Shown here in pieces: positions 46,124 through 55,159 of a stretch of DNA of 64,000 nt. The first letter of the stretch is position 1; the number at the start of each line of letters is the position of its first letter. Origin of the DNA: an uncultured Candidatus Melainabacteria bacterium (GTDB lineage: Bacteria; Cyanobacteriota; Vampirovibrionia; Gastranaerophilales; Gastranaerophilaceae); assembly GCA_934692625.1 (NCBI GenBank), contig CAKUUC010000009.1, forward strand, positions 18,921-82,920, written 5' to 3'. A model generated the notes under the pieces. The model saw only the letters and a list, made by a program, of their open reading frames with translations. It had not been told where the DNA came from and did no database searches. A program made the translations under genes and the position numbers.

Positions 46124-46152
46124 TTGACTCCCCTGTGTTTTAATGCAATAAT
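46124..46152 (+). promoter_or_regulatory. Promoter for a leaderless spmA transcript
   Basis: TTGACT (46124-46129), 17 bases, AATAAT (46147-46152), six bases, ATG. No ribosome-binding site. Confidence 0.6.
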
Positions 46153-46158
46153 CGGTGC

Positions 46159-46758
46159 ATGAATTATATTTTTTATTTCTTAATTGTTGCATCAATTATA
46201 ATCGGAGCAATAAATGGAAAACTTCAAGATGTGGTTAATTCAATAATGGACGGGGCTGAAATGTCTGTCAAAATAGCGTTTTCACTAATCGGAATTATGG
46301 CATTTTGGCTGGGAATGATGCGAATTGCTGAAAAATCCGGAATTATTAAATTTATTTCAAAATTATTGCAACCGATTACGAAATTCTTGTTTAATGAATT
46401 GCCTGAAAATTCCCCTGCAATTGGTGATATAGCAATGAATTTTACGGCTAACGCTTTTGGACTTGCTAATGCTGCAACGCCTTTTGGCATTCGTGCGATG
46501 GAAGAATTACAAAAGGAAAATAATGATAAAAAACAGGCATCAAACTCGATGTGTTTGTTCTTGGGAATGAATACTGCAGGATTTCAACTTATCCCAACGA
46601 CTGTTCTTGCGGTTTTGGTCGGTATCGGATATAAAAATCCGACGGAAATTATTGCTCCGACTCTTATTGTTACTTTGATTGCGTTTGTTTCGGCTATTGT
46701 AATTGCTAAAACATTACAGTGTCTGACGACAAAGAAAGGCGGTAACAATAATGGTTAA
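46159..46758 (+). CDS. spmA: SpmA-like nucleoside-recognition membrane protein
   Basis: 199-residue membrane protein with the nucleoside-recognition (Gate) fold and the segment NFTANAFGLANAATPFGIRAMEELQ typical of SpmA. In Bacillus SpmA and SpmB are needed for spore core dehydration, but homologs are widespread in non-sporulating anaerobes, where the role is unknown. Overlaps spmB by 8 bases. Confidence 0.9.
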   Translation: MNYIFYFLIVASIIIGAINGKLQDVVNSIMDGAEMSVKIAFSLIGIMAFWLGMMRIAEKSGIIKFISKLLQPITKFLFNELPENSPAIGDIAMNFTANAFGLANAATPFGIRAMEELQKENNDKKQASNSMCLFLGMNTAGFQLIPTTVLAVLVGIGYKNPTEIIAPTLIVTLIAFVSAIVIAKTLQCLTTKKGGNNNG

Positions 46759-47284
46759 ATTTTTAAATATTATTTCGCTTTGGGCATTACCCGCTATTCT
46801 TATTACAGTGTTAACTGTTGGATTGGTTAAAAAAATTTCAGTTTATGAAGAGTTTACGGAAGGTGCAAAAGACGGTTTCAAAGTTGCAGTGAAAATTATA
46901 CCATACTTAGTCGCAATTATTGTTGGAATTTCAATGTTCAGGGCAAGTGGTGCTATTGACCTTTTAGCAAAACTTTTTGCTCCGATTTTGACGAAATTCC
47001 ACATAACATCAGATGTTTTGCCTTTGATGATTGTCCGTTCATTGTCGGGTTCAGGGGCTTTAGGTATTTTTTCTGACATTGCAAATACCGCAGGTCCTGA
47101 TGCTTATTCAACAAAACTTGCTGCAATTATGCTCGGTAGCAGTGAAACTACTTTCTATGTTCTTGCGGTTTATTTTGGTGCAGTTGGAATTTCTAAAATT
47201 CGGTATGCGCTTGTTGTCGGGTTGTTGGCAGATTTTATCGGAATTGTTGCAGCTGTTTGGGTGTGTAGCCTGATGTTTGCATAG
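46751..47284 (+). CDS. spmB: SpmB-like nucleoside-recognition membrane protein
   Basis: 177 residues, hydrophobic throughout, with RSLSGSGALGIFSDIANTAGPDAYSTKLAAIMLGSSETTFYVLAVYFG, the SpmB signature. Likely forms a complex with SpmA. Its 3' end overlaps the convergent zinc-ribbon gene by 50 bases. Confidence 0.9.
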   Translation: MVKFLNIISLWALPAILITVLTVGLVKKISVYEEFTEGAKDGFKVAVKIIPYLVAIIVGISMFRASGAIDLLAKLFAPILTKFHITSDVLPLMIVRSLSGSGALGIFSDIANTAGPDAYSTKLAAIMLGSSETTFYVLAVYFGAVGISKIRYALVVGLLADFIGIVAAVWVCSLMFA

Positions 47285-47615
47285 CATCAAGCCAACTTTG
47301 AGTGTATTCTTTAACTTCATCTTCAACAATTTTTCTGACAACGATTGCGTAATTTATATTGATACAGTCAATTTTTTCAATTTCTTCAATAACGTAGGCT
47401 TTGCTTCCACAGTTGTGACAAAATCCGTCTTCCGGAACTACTTCATCGTTGCGAATTGTTGCTCTTTCTTTCATTCCGCAGCAAGCGCATCGTGCAATAT
47501 ACCAATGGTTTTCAATGAGTTCCCCGCAATCAGGACAATAACCTATATCACTATCCAGCGGAACGTGATTGTGATGGCATTTATTATGAAGATTGAATAA
47601 TTCACTCCAAAACAT
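47235..47615 (-). CDS. Zinc-ribbon protein, 126 residues
   Basis: Multiple cysteine pairs: C27-x2-C30 (CPDC), C43/C45/C46 (CACC) and C66-x2-C69 (CHNC), consistent with one or two rubredoxin-like zinc knuckles; an His-rich start (LHNKCHHNH) may add ligands. No enzymatic domain. The start at 47615 has no ribosome-binding site but has a promoter (TTGACT, 16 bases, TAAATA) ending six bases before the ATG. Confidence 0.7.
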   Translation of the reverse strand: MFWSELFNLHNKCHHNHVPLDSDIGYCPDCGELIENHWYIARCACCGMKERATIRNDEVVPEDGFCHNCGSKAYVIEEIEKIDCININYAIVVRKIVEDEVKEYTQSWLDAMQTSGYTPKQLQQFR

Positions 47616-47621
47616 ACTTTT

Positions 47622-47649
47622 TATTTAATATTTTTGTGTGAAAAGTCAA
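47622..47649 (-). promoter_or_regulatory. Promoter for a leaderless zinc-ribbon transcript
   Basis: Minus strand: TTGACT (47649-47644), 16 bases, TAAATA (47627-47622), six bases, ATG. Confidence 0.5.
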
Positions 47650-47721
47650 CAATGTCCAAAATTTTATTTCGATTGTAAACAAATGTTACAAGTGAAGACT
47701 TTTGTGAAATTAATGTAATCT

Positions 47722-47744
47722 AAAATACTTTATATAAGTAAGAG
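47722..47744 (+). promoter_or_regulatory. CTTTATA promoter-like box, copy near 47.7 kb
   Basis: AAAATACTTTATATAA followed by GTAAGAG; the first 16 bases are identical to the box at 53397. Confidence 0.55.
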
Positions 47745-47772
47745 CACAAATAAATAAGAAGAGGATAAGATT

Positions 47773-48168
47773 ATGTCTATTGCAAATTTACAAGAAAAGT
47801 TGTTATTTTTCACACAACAAAAAAGTAACATTTCGACTCAATTATCAAATGTTCAAATGAATCAATTGTCAGCAACAAAACAAATTCAAGCAAAACAACA
47901 AAATTTTAATCAACAGTTGTCTGCATTGTATTATGATGATGAATACGGCTACGGAACAGAAGAATACAGTGAGCAGTATGAAATATTGTTGAATGAGCAT
48001 GAGTTTGAAATGGCAAGTATAAATTCTTGGGAATCTCAACTTGAACTGGAGAAAGAAAATCTTGAGAACCAGTTAAATGAAATTCAGTCTTATGAAAATT
48101 CTTGGCAAAAATTATTGTCAACAAATATCAAAAACGACTTTACTTACGGTGGCGTTGGCGGTAAATAG
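47773..48168 (+). CDS. Orphan 131-residue coiled-coil protein
   Basis: Starts MSIANLQEKLLFFTQQKSNIS with GAGGA upstream. Two amphipathic helices (about 1-50 and 75-118) are joined by a Tyr/Asp/Glu-rich turn (YYDDEYGYGTEEYSEQY), and the C-terminus is glycine-rich. This helical hairpin shape is common in small structural or chaperone-like proteins. No database family recognised. Confidence 0.65.
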   Translation: MSIANLQEKLLFFTQQKSNISTQLSNVQMNQLSATKQIQAKQQNFNQQLSALYYDDEYGYGTEEYSEQYEILLNEHEFEMASINSWESQLELEKENLENQLNEIQSYENSWQKLLSTNIKNDFTYGGVGGK

Positions 48169-48205
48169 AACGAATAAAATTTTAGACATAATATTTATAA
48201 TAAAA

Positions 48206-48238
48206 AATAACCCGATTGATATAATCGGGTTATTTCTT
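48206..48238. terminator. Bidirectional terminator between orphan gene and fusA
   Basis: 11-bp stem AATAACCCGAT/ATCGGGTTATT with A and T runs on either side. Confidence 0.9.
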
Positions 48239-48262
48239 TTATTACAAGTTTTAGTTTCTAAA

Positions 48263-50353
48263 CTATGCTTTAGCAGCACCTGATTTAGAAATGATTTCTT
48301 CTTCGATATTTCTAGGAACTTGTTCGTAGTTGTGGAATTCCATAGAGAATGTACCACGACCTTGAGTGTTAGATCTCAAGTCTGTAGCGTAACCGAACAT
48401 GTTAGCCAATGGAACCAATGCTCTAACGATTACGTTACCAGTGTTACCTTGAGGTTCTTGACCTTCAACACGACCACGTCTTCTTGAAATATCACCGATG
48501 ATTGTACCTGTGAATTCATCAGGAATTTCGATTTCAACTTTCATCATAGGTTCAAGAATGCAAGGTTGAGCTTTTCTTGTACCTTCTTTGATAGCCATTG
48601 AACCAGCAATTTTGAATGCCATTTCTGATGAATCGACTTCGTGGTAAGATCCATCGTAAAGTTCAACTTTAACGTCAATCATAGGGAATCCTGCTAGGAT
48701 ACCGCCTTCAAGTGCTTCTTCCATACCTTTTCTTGCAGGTTCGATGTATTCTTTCGGAATAGCACCACCGACGATTTTGTTTTCAAATACAAATCCTGCA
48801 TTTTCTTCTGCTGGAGAAATTCTGATTTTAACGTGACCATATTGACCTTTACCACCTGATTGACGAGCGAATTTAGAATCTTGATCAGCAGTACCTCTGA
48901 TTGTTTCTCTGTAAGCAACTTGAGGTTTACCGATGTTAGCTTCTACTTTGAATTCTCTCATCATACGGTCAACGATGATATCCAAGTGAAGTTCACCCAT
49001 ACCAGAAATGATTGTTTGACCTGTTTCTTCGTCAGATTTAACTCTGAATGACGGATCTTCTTCAGCAAGTTTTTGAAGAGCGATACCCATTTTATCTTGG
49101 TCTGCTTTTGTTTTTGGTTCGATAGCAACTGAGATAACCGGTTCTGGGAATGTCATTCTTTCTAAGATGATAGGTGCTTTTTCATCACACAATGTATCAC
49201 CTGTAGTTGTATCTTTCAAACCAACTGCAGCACAGATGTCACCTGCGTAAACTTCTGATTCTTCAATTCTTTGGTCAGCATACATACGAACCAATCTTGA
49301 AATACGTTCTTTCTTTCCGTTAGTAGAGTTCAAAACGTAAGAACCTGAAGTGATAACACCTGAATATACTCTCAAGAATGTCAAACGACCTACGAATGGG
49401 TCTGTCATAACTTTGAATGACAATGCTGAGAATGGTTCAGAGTCAGAAGAGTGTCTTTCAGTTTTTGTACCGTCTTCTAATTCACCTTCAATAGCTTTTA
49501 CATCAACTGGAGATGGCATGTAATCAACAACTGCGTTCAATAATAACTGAACACCTTTGTTTTTGAATGCTGTACCGCAAGTTACAGGAACGATTTTGTT
49601 TTCGCAAACTGCTTTTCTCAATACTGCTTTCAATTCATCGATAGTGATTGAATCAGGATCTTCGAAGAATTTTTCCATCAATGCATCATCTTCAGAAGCG
49701 ATGGCTTCAACCATAGCATCGTGATATTCTTGAGCTTTTTCTATCATATCAGCAGGGATATCTTCTTCTTTAATATCAGTACCTAAATCGTTAGTGTAGA
49801 TTTCAGCTTTCATTGTCATAAGGTCGATAAGACCTGTGAATTTATCTTCAGCACCGATTGGCAACTGAATAGGAACAGCGTTAGCACCTAATCTGTTTTT
49901 GATTTGGTCAACAACTCTGTAGAAGTCAGCACCAGTTCTATCCATTTTGTTTACGAATACCATACGAGGAACTTCGTATCTGTTCGCTTGACGCCATACA
50001 GTTTCAGATTGAGATTGAACACCACCAACTGCACAGAATACAGCAACAACACCGTCTAATACACGCAATGAACGTTCAACTTCGATTGTAAAGTCAACGT
50101 GTCCAGGGGTGTCGATGATGTTGATTTGGTGACCTTTCCAAGTTGCTGTAACAGCAGCAGATTGGATTGTGATACCACGTTCTTTTTCTTGTTCCATAAA
50201 GTCAGTTACAGCAGCACCATCGTGAGTTTCACCGATTTTGTGAGTTTTACCAGTGTAAAACAAAATACGTTCTGTTGTAGTTGTTTTACCGGCATCGATG
50301 TGGGCTGCAATACCAATGTTTCTAATTTTTTCTAATGGAGTTTTTCTTGCCAT
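48263..50353 (-). CDS. fusA: Translation elongation factor G
   Basis: 696-residue GTPase that drives ribosomal translocation. GTP motifs [15 protein letters not shown] (about 18-32), DTPGHVDF and NKMD; C-terminal domains end with [13 protein letters not shown] and [18 protein letters not shown]. Not clustered with rpsL, rpsG or tuf here. GAAAGAA-type ribosome-binding site; followed by a terminator. Confidence 0.97.
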   Translation of the reverse strand: MARKTPLEKIRNIGIAAHIDAGKTTTTERILFYTGKTHKIGETHDGAAVTDFMEQEKERGITIQSAAVTATWKGHQINIIDTPGHVDFTIEVERSLRVLDGVVAVFCAVGGVQSQSETVWRQANRYEVPRMVFVNKMDRTGADFYRVVDQIKNRLGANAVPIQLPIGAEDKFTGLIDLMTMKAEIYTNDLGTDIKEEDIPADMIEKAQEYHDAMVEAIASEDDALMEKFFEDPDSITIDELKAVLRKAVCENKIVPVTCGTAFKNKGVQLLLNAVVDYMPSPVDVKAIEGELEDGTKTERHSSDSEPFSALSFKVMTDPFVGRLTFLRVYSGVITSGSYVLNSTNGKKERISRLVRMYADQRIEESEVYAGDICAAVGLKDTTTGDTLCDEKAPIILERMTFPEPVISVAIEPKTKADQDKMGIALQKLAEEDPSFRVKSDEETGQTIISGMGELHLDIIVDRMMREFKVEANIGKPQVAYRETIRGTADQDSKFARQSGGKGQYGHVKIRISPAEENAGFVFENKIVGGAIPKEYIEPARKGMEEALEGGILAGFPMIDVKVELYDGSYHEVDSSEMAFKIAGSMAIKEGTRKAQPCILEPMMKVEIEIPDEFTGTIIGDISRRRGRVEGQEPQGNTGNVIVRALVPLANMFGYATDLRSNTQGRGTFSMEFHNYEQVPRNIEEEIISKSGAAKA

Positions 50354-50499
50354 TTTTCTTTCCTTTTTCTATTTATATGTACATCGCTATTTTACATTTA
50401 GCCTATAGTAATTATCGCATAAACATGTTTTATTTCAATTAAAAACAACAATTTATGAATGTTTATTAATATATTGTCTAAATTGGTGCGAAATGAGTT

Positions 50500-50715
50500 T
50501 TAATCATCAAAGTCGAACAATTCTTTTGGATGAACTTTTAAAATATCGGCGATGAGTTTTACTTTTGAAACAGTAAGGTCTGTTCTTGCAATTTCAATCA
50601 AACTAATCATAGAACGAGAAATTCCCTCAGTTGCCAAATCGTCTTGAGTAAGTCCTTTTTCGTGTCTTAACCGTTTTAGATTTTTTGCAAACTTTTGTAA
50701 ATATTCCTTGTTCAT
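50500..50715 (-). CDS. XRE-family HTH regulator, 71 residues
   Basis: MNKEYLQKFAKNLKRLRHEKGLTQDDLATEGISRSMISLIEIARTDLTVSKVKLIADILKVHPKELFDFDD is a single helix-turn-helix domain of the Cro/CI type. The only upstream purine stretch touches the ATG, so it is too close to be a ribosome-binding site; a -10-like AACAAT ends six bases before the ATG. It is divergent from a prepilin gene, and two palindromes lie in the shared intergenic region, suggesting that it controls itself and the pilin. Confidence 0.85.
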   Translation of the reverse strand: MNKEYLQKFAKNLKRLRHEKGLTQDDLATEGISRSMISLIEIARTDLTVSKVKLIADILKVHPKELFDFDD

Positions 50716-50728
50716 TCCTGAATTGTTA

Positions 50729-50763
50729 GCTATACTAGCAAGTATTACAACTAGTGTCACTAG
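50729..50763. promoter_or_regulatory. Divergent promoter/operator between XRE and prepilin
   Basis: GCTAtacTAGC (50729-50739) and the perfect palindrome CTAGTG-T-CACTAG (50751-50763) lie inside the overlapping XRE and prepilin promoter regions. Palindromes of this size are typical Cro/CI-family operators. Confidence 0.5.
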
Positions 50764-50782
50764 CAAAAGAGGAGTTGAGAGA

Positions 50783-51574
50783 ATGAGAAAGTTTATAAAT
50801 AAACGTAAAAAGTTTGGGTTTACACTTGCGGAAGTGCTTATTACACTGGGCATAATCGGTGTTGTTGCCTCAATGACAATACCTTCTCTTTTGACTGATA
50901 TCAGCAATAAAAAATTAAAAACTCAATTCTTAAAAACTTACGGTGATTTGAACCAAGCAGCTAAACTTTTTTACACAAATGAGGGAGCTTCTGTTCACGA
51001 TGTTGATATGACATATACGCATAGTGGTTGGCGTAGTGATGAGGTTTTGAAAAAATATATGTCATATTTCAAAGGGTATAATGAAAAGCCACGAAATCAG
51101 GCTTATGACTTTTGGAGAGAATATGATGCTCGTCAAAATATAACACAACGTAATCTTGATGGAAGTGTGACTACTCAATATCCATGTGATCAATCTTTTG
51201 TCAGTTTGGATATTAACGGTAGAATTTTTGCGACAGATGACCATGTTATGGCTCATCTAAATCAAAACTATCCGTTTGGTCCAAAAATTTGTGTGGATAT
51301 TAATGGTATCGCACCGCCAAACAGAATGGGTTATGATAGGTTTGTTTTTGTATTTACTGCAGATAATGAAGTTGTGCCATATACTGGATATTTATGGAAT
51401 GGAATTGCTTCAAATGTAGAAGTGACCAAAGATGATGAGATTAAAAATATCTCAAAATATTGTAGCAAAACCGAAAATACCAATACTCCTGCTCATACTT
51501 GTGCGTATTTTGCATTAAAAGATAAAAGCCCGACAGGCGAAGGAACGTACTGGAAAGACTTTTTGAAAAAGTAG
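50783..51574 (+). CDS. Prepilin-type N-methylation protein (pseudopilin)
   Basis: 263 residues. A short basic leader MRKFINKRKKFG is followed by FTLAEVLITLGIIGVVASMTIPSLL: cleavage after G12, methylatable F13 and E17 at +5. The long C-terminal domain has several aromatic/Gly segments (NGRIFATDDHVMAHLN, NGIAPPNRMGYDRF) as in GspG/H-like secretion or competence pseudopilins. AGAGGAG supports the ATG at 50783. Assembly machinery is not in this window. Confidence 0.85.
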   Translation: MRKFINKRKKFGFTLAEVLITLGIIGVVASMTIPSLLTDISNKKLKTQFLKTYGDLNQAAKLFYTNEGASVHDVDMTYTHSGWRSDEVLKKYMSYFKGYNEKPRNQAYDFWREYDARQNITQRNLDGSVTTQYPCDQSFVSLDINGRIFATDDHVMAHLNQNYPFGPKICVDINGIAPPNRMGYDRFVFVFTADNEVVPYTGYLWNGIASNVEVTKDDEIKNISKYCSKTENTNTPAHTCAYFALKDKSPTGEGTYWKDFLKK

Positions 51575-51585
51575 AAAAATTAAAG

Positions 51586-52293
51586 CTATATCCCTACAGA
51601 CAATCCAGCGCAGAGGTTAATGGATTGTCCGGTAATCCCTTTTGCTTCCGGTGAAATTAGATATTTGACAAGGTTTGCGACCTCAACTGGCTCAACAAAA
51701 CGACGTTGCGGAATGCAATCAAGGATTTCCTCTTTTGAAAACTCACTATCATCAATCGAGGAATTGCCAAGTTCCGTATCGACCCACCCAGGGTTAATTG
51801 TGTTCACTGTAATTCCAAATTCTGCCAATTCCAGTCCTGCGGATTTTGCAAATCCGATTAGTCCGGCTTTTGTTGCCGAATATAATGGAGCGTTTGCTTC
51901 TCCCATTACGCCAGATATTGAACCGATATTGACAATTCTGCCAAATTTTTTCTTTTTCATGTTTGGGATTGCTCTTGAACTCAAGTAAATCGGGGCTTGA
52001 AGGTTTACTTTTGAAATGTGTTCTAGTTCATTCAATGTGATTTTTTCGGTTGGATTATAAATATATTCTCCTGCATTGTTGATTAGAATATCAATTTCTT
52101 TATCTTCGATAAAAGTTCCTAAGTTCTTCAAGTCATCAGTGTTTGACAGGTCACAGACAAAATATCCGTCACATTTTATTTCTTTCAATAAGTTTTCGTT
52201 TCTTGCCGTAATATAGACATGCCCGACAGTTGATAGAGTCTGAGCGATTGATTTGCCTATTCCTTTTGAAGCGCCAGTTACTAGTATATTCAT
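51586..52293 (-). CDS. Short-chain dehydrogenase, FabG-like
   Basis: 235 residues: TGASKGIG cofactor loop (6-13), NNAG (72-75), S125, and active-site Y138-x3-K142. C-terminal ISPEAKGITGQSINLCAGLSVGI fits 3-oxoacyl-ACP reductases, but linkage to no fab gene leaves the substrate open. AAAGGA upstream. Confidence 0.85.
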   Translation of the reverse strand: MNILVTGASKGIGKSIAQTLSTVGHVYITARNENLLKEIKCDGYFVCDLSNTDDLKNLGTFIEDKEIDILINNAGEYIYNPTEKITLNELEHISKVNLQAPIYLSSRAIPNMKKKKFGRIVNIGSISGVMGEANAPLYSATKAGLIGFAKSAGLELAEFGITVNTINPGWVDTELGNSSIDDSEFSKEEILDCIPQRRFVEPVEVANLVKYLISPEAKGITGQSINLCAGLSVGI

Positions 52294-52310
52294 AATTATC
52301 CTTTAATTGT

Positions 52311-52340
52311 AAAATACCTCACTTTTCAGCGAGGTATTTT
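52311..52340 (-). terminator. Terminator between secG and the SDR gene
   Basis: AAAATACCTC/GAGGTATTTT 10-bp stem; minus-strand transcription from secG would end here. Confidence 0.6.
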
Positions 52341-52363
52341 GTAAAATTTGTATTAATTCTTGA

Positions 52364-52588
52364 TTACTTAATGATTCCAAATCCGAGTAAGAATTCGCAA
52401 ATCAAGAAAATCAAACAAACGATTCCTGTTAATTTGTTCAATCCTTTTTCTGCACTTTTTTGTGATGCGAACATTTGTGATGCACCACCGATAGCGCCGA
52501 TACCATCACCTTTTGGTGAATGTAATAAAATTAGAATTATAAGTAAAATTGCTGATACTGTGCCAAGTATCCATAAAAAATTAGCCAT
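52364..52588 (-). CDS. secG: Preprotein translocase subunit SecG
   Basis: 74 residues: membrane helix, then the conserved LHSPKGDGIGAIGGASQMFASQKSAEKGLNKLTG loop, and a second helix. SecG accelerates protein translocation through SecYE. Its ATG overlaps the stop of the upstream NrtR-like gene (TAATG). Confidence 0.95.
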   Translation of the reverse strand: MANFLWILGTVSAILLIILILLHSPKGDGIGAIGGASQMFASQKSAEKGLNKLTGIVCLIFLICEFLLGFGIIK

Positions 52589-53268
52589 TATTTAACTTTC
52601 TCCTTTTTAATAAAATGTGCCCGTTTAGAGTTTAGTTCAATATTTTCAAATGTATATAGCCTAGCCGGACGTTTTGAAGATGATTTTGTGTATTCTTCAA
52701 GTTCAATCAATCCGTCTGTCGCAAGGGCTTTCTTTCTGAAATTTCTCTTATCAAGGCTTTTGCCCATGATAAGTTCGTATGCTTTTTGCATTTCAGTTAG
52801 TGTGAATTTTTCCGGCAAAAGTTGGTATGCAACCGGACAAAGTTCTAATCTTTCACGGGTTCTTTTTAGTGAATATTGTATAATTTCTTTGTGGTCGTAA
52901 GCCATTGACGGCAAATCGTTGACCTTGTGCCAATCGAGTTCTGATGTCGATTGGATTTTTAAATCTTTATCTCTTACTAATGCGAAGTATGCGCAGGTAA
53001 TGACACGAGCGTTAGGGTGACGAAGCGGATCGCCGAATGTGTATAACTGTTCCAGATAAATGTTATCTACGTCAGTTTTTTCTTTCAGAACTCTTAATGC
53101 GGCTTCATCAAGGTTTTCTGAAAGCTTGATATATCCTCCTGGGATTGCCCATCTGCCCTTGAAAGGTTCTGTTGTACGCTTAACCAATAACACTTGAATA
53201 CTATTATTTCTAATTGTCAATATAACGACGTCGACTGTAATTTCGTGTGTTTTTGTAACGTTGAACAT
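52588..53268 (-). CDS. NrtR-type NUDIX transcription regulator
   Basis: 226 residues. The N-terminal NUDIX domain has G45-x5-E51 but R59-V-L-K-E-K-T-D instead of REUxEExG, so three conserved positions (E60, E64 and G66 equivalents) are replaced and catalysis is unlikely. The C-terminal 75 residues (LTEMQKAYELIMGKSLDKRNFRKKALATDGLIEL) form the winged-helix of NrtR regulators that sense ADP-ribose or NAD metabolites. Coupled to secG by a TAATG overlap. Confidence 0.8.
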   Translation of the reverse strand: MFNVTKTHEITVDVVILTIRNNSIQVLLVKRTTEPFKGRWAIPGGYIKLSENLDEAALRVLKEKTDVDNIYLEQLYTFGDPLRHPNARVITCAYFALVRDKDLKIQSTSELDWHKVNDLPSMAYDHKEIIQYSLKRTRERLELCPVAYQLLPEKFTLTEMQKAYELIMGKSLDKRNFRKKALATDGLIELEEYTKSSSKRPARLYTFENIELNSKRAHFIKKEKVK

Positions 53269-53396
53269 TCTTTTTTAACCTTTTTCTACCTTTTTCACTT
53301 ATATCTTATAATAAACACAATATAAACACTATTGCAATTTGTTAATATTGTTAATATTAGTTAACAATTTGTGAAAATCATGCAATTTAGGTCAGT

Positions 53397-53421
53397 AAAA
53401 ATACTTTATATAAATATAAGG
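53397..53421 (+). promoter_or_regulatory. CTTTATA promoter-like box, copy near 53.4 kb
   Basis: AAAATACTTTATATAA followed by ATATAAGG; the first 16 bases are identical to the box at 47722. Confidence 0.55.
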
Positions 53422-53434
53422 GGGAAATAAGAGA

Positions 53435-54130
53435 ATGTCAGCAGTAAATACTTACAATACAATAGCGAACAGTCCATTAGCAGCGGGCGTGTATGCTGCC
53501 GGTCTGCAATGCGTGGAACAGCAAAAACGAATGGCTGCACTTAATCAAAAAATGATGGCATCTATTCCGCAACATTTGGCTAATTATTCTCAATATACAA
53601 CTATAACGACTACGACTACAACCTCTTCAAATCCGTATGGAAAATATTGTAATTTCAGTACAAATGCAGTTAAAATTTCAGATAATGATGCAAATTTGAA
53701 TGCAAGTTTTTATCACGGAAATTCAGGTTCAGACGTAAATCGCAGAGTTGATACAAAGTGTAATAAATCAGCCGCAGAATTAAATAAACACCTGTCAGGC
53801 GTTTTGGCCGGAAAAGGTGAAGTATTTTTGGAAGCTGAAAGACGATACGGAGTTAATGCAGCGTTCTTAATTGCTATATGTAAATTAGAAAGCGGTAACG
53901 GTAAAAGTCGTTTAGCAAAACAACAAAACAATGTCGGCGGTATGGGCGGTCAAGGAAACTTCAAAACTTACGCTTCCGTAGATGATTGTATTTTTGACAT
54001 TGCTAAAAATATTTCACAAGGCAAATATTATTTCCGTCAAGGCAAGAAAACAATAGCACAAATCGGACCGACTTATTGTGACAGTCGTTGGGCAAGTCAA
54101 GTTAGCGGAATAATGGACCAAATTGCATAA
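53435..54130 (+). CDS. Glucosaminidase-like peptidoglycan hydrolase without signal peptide
   Basis: 231 residues. A threonine/serine-rich N-terminal region (about 1-125) precedes a lysozyme-like domain: RYGVNAAFLIAICKLESGNG with probable catalytic E152, and NVGGMGGQGNFKTYAS. This matches GH73 glucosaminidase folds. No Sec signal or membrane helix is seen, so export by another route, or cytoplasmic storage until lysis, is possible. It follows a CTTTATA box shared with other orphan genes. Confidence 0.75.
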   Translation: MSAVNTYNTIANSPLAAGVYAAGLQCVEQQKRMAALNQKMMASIPQHLANYSQYTTITTTTTTSSNPYGKYCNFSTNAVKISDNDANLNASFYHGNSGSDVNRRVDTKCNKSAAELNKHLSGVLAGKGEVFLEAERRYGVNAAFLIAICKLESGNGKSRLAKQQNNVGGMGGQGNFKTYASVDDCIFDIAKNISQGKYYFRQGKKTIAQIGPTYCDSRWASQVSGIMDQIA

Positions 54131-54231
54131 TGTTTTCTTCTGCTAATTAATAATTAATTACAAAATCTTGAAGTAATAATTTTTTTCGTGTACTTTATCC
54201 ATGTAATCTTAGTTTTTACAGAAAGGGAAAA

Positions 54232-55149
54232 ATGGATAAGGGATATATAGAGAACGGTTTTATTGTAGATTTAACCACTGCAAGAAAAACTTCCGAAATT
54301 ATTTATGAACTTTCAAGAGTATTAGACATGCCGGAAGCAAAAGGTAAACATATTTGTTTAAAACTCGGTGCGGTTGAGTTGTCAGAATCTGAATTGACAA
54401 GTGTAAAATCTCTTGTTGAATTGATGGAATCTCAGTTGGCATTTATTAGTACAAGTTCTGCAGTAACTTTGGAATCTGCAACGGCATTAGGTATAAAAAT
54501 TTCTGAATTTACAGAACAAGTTGAAGCTCCTGTTTTTGAACCTCAAGAACCTCAACCTGAGGTTTCTAATGCACTTGATGCGATTTTTGGTGAAGATGCT
54601 GCACAAAAAACTTCTGAAACTGTTGAAAAAACAGAAGAGTCTACTTCGCAAATTGCAGAACAAAATACAGAAGATGATGATGAAATTTCTCCAATAGTTA
54701 AACACAGTGAATGCATAGCAGAAGATGTTATTGCTCAAGAAATTATTGAAGAAACTGATGAAGATATTGCAAAGAAAAAAGCCGAGCCTGAAAACTTGCC
54801 GACATTATATATAAGAAGAACAATACGTTCCGGTCAAAGTATTTCATCTGACGGTAATATTATTGTTATTGGCGATATCAACCCTGGGGCTGAGGTTATT
54901 GCAAAAGGTGATATAACAGTTTGGGGAATTTTGGGCGGAATAGCACATGCCGGTTCTGACGGTAATAATTATGCAAGAATTAGAGCATTGAAATTAAATC
55001 CTGTACAAATCAGAATTGGTTCAGTGTTTGCAAGACGTCCTGATACAGTAAATCTTCCGTATATTCAAAAATCTTGTGAATATACTCCGGAAGAAGCGTT
55101 TACTTATAAAGGAAGTATTGTAATAAGAAAGATACATGAAGAAAATTAA
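54232..55149 (+). CDS. minC: Septum site-determining protein MinC
   Basis: 305 residues. The C-terminal right-handed beta-helix (LPTLYIRRTIRSGQSISSDGNIIVIGDINPGAEVIAKGDITVWGILGG) binds MinD; the N-terminal domain inhibits FtsZ. A long acidic, glutamine/threonine-rich linker (about 105-180) joins them, longer than usual. First gene of minCDE. Confidence 0.95.
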   Translation: MDKGYIENGFIVDLTTARKTSEIIYELSRVLDMPEAKGKHICLKLGAVELSESELTSVKSLVELMESQLAFISTSSAVTLESATALGIKISEFTEQVEAPVFEPQEPQPEVSNALDAIFGEDAAQKTSETVEKTEESTSQIAEQNTEDDDEISPIVKHSECIAEDVIAQEIIEETDEDIAKKKAEPENLPTLYIRRTIRSGQSISSDGNIIVIGDINPGAEVIAKGDITVWGILGGIAHAGSDGNNYARIRALKLNPVQIRIGSVFARRPDTVNLPYIQKSCEYTPEEAFTYKGSIVIRKIHEEN

Positions 55150-55159
55150 GGAGATATAA

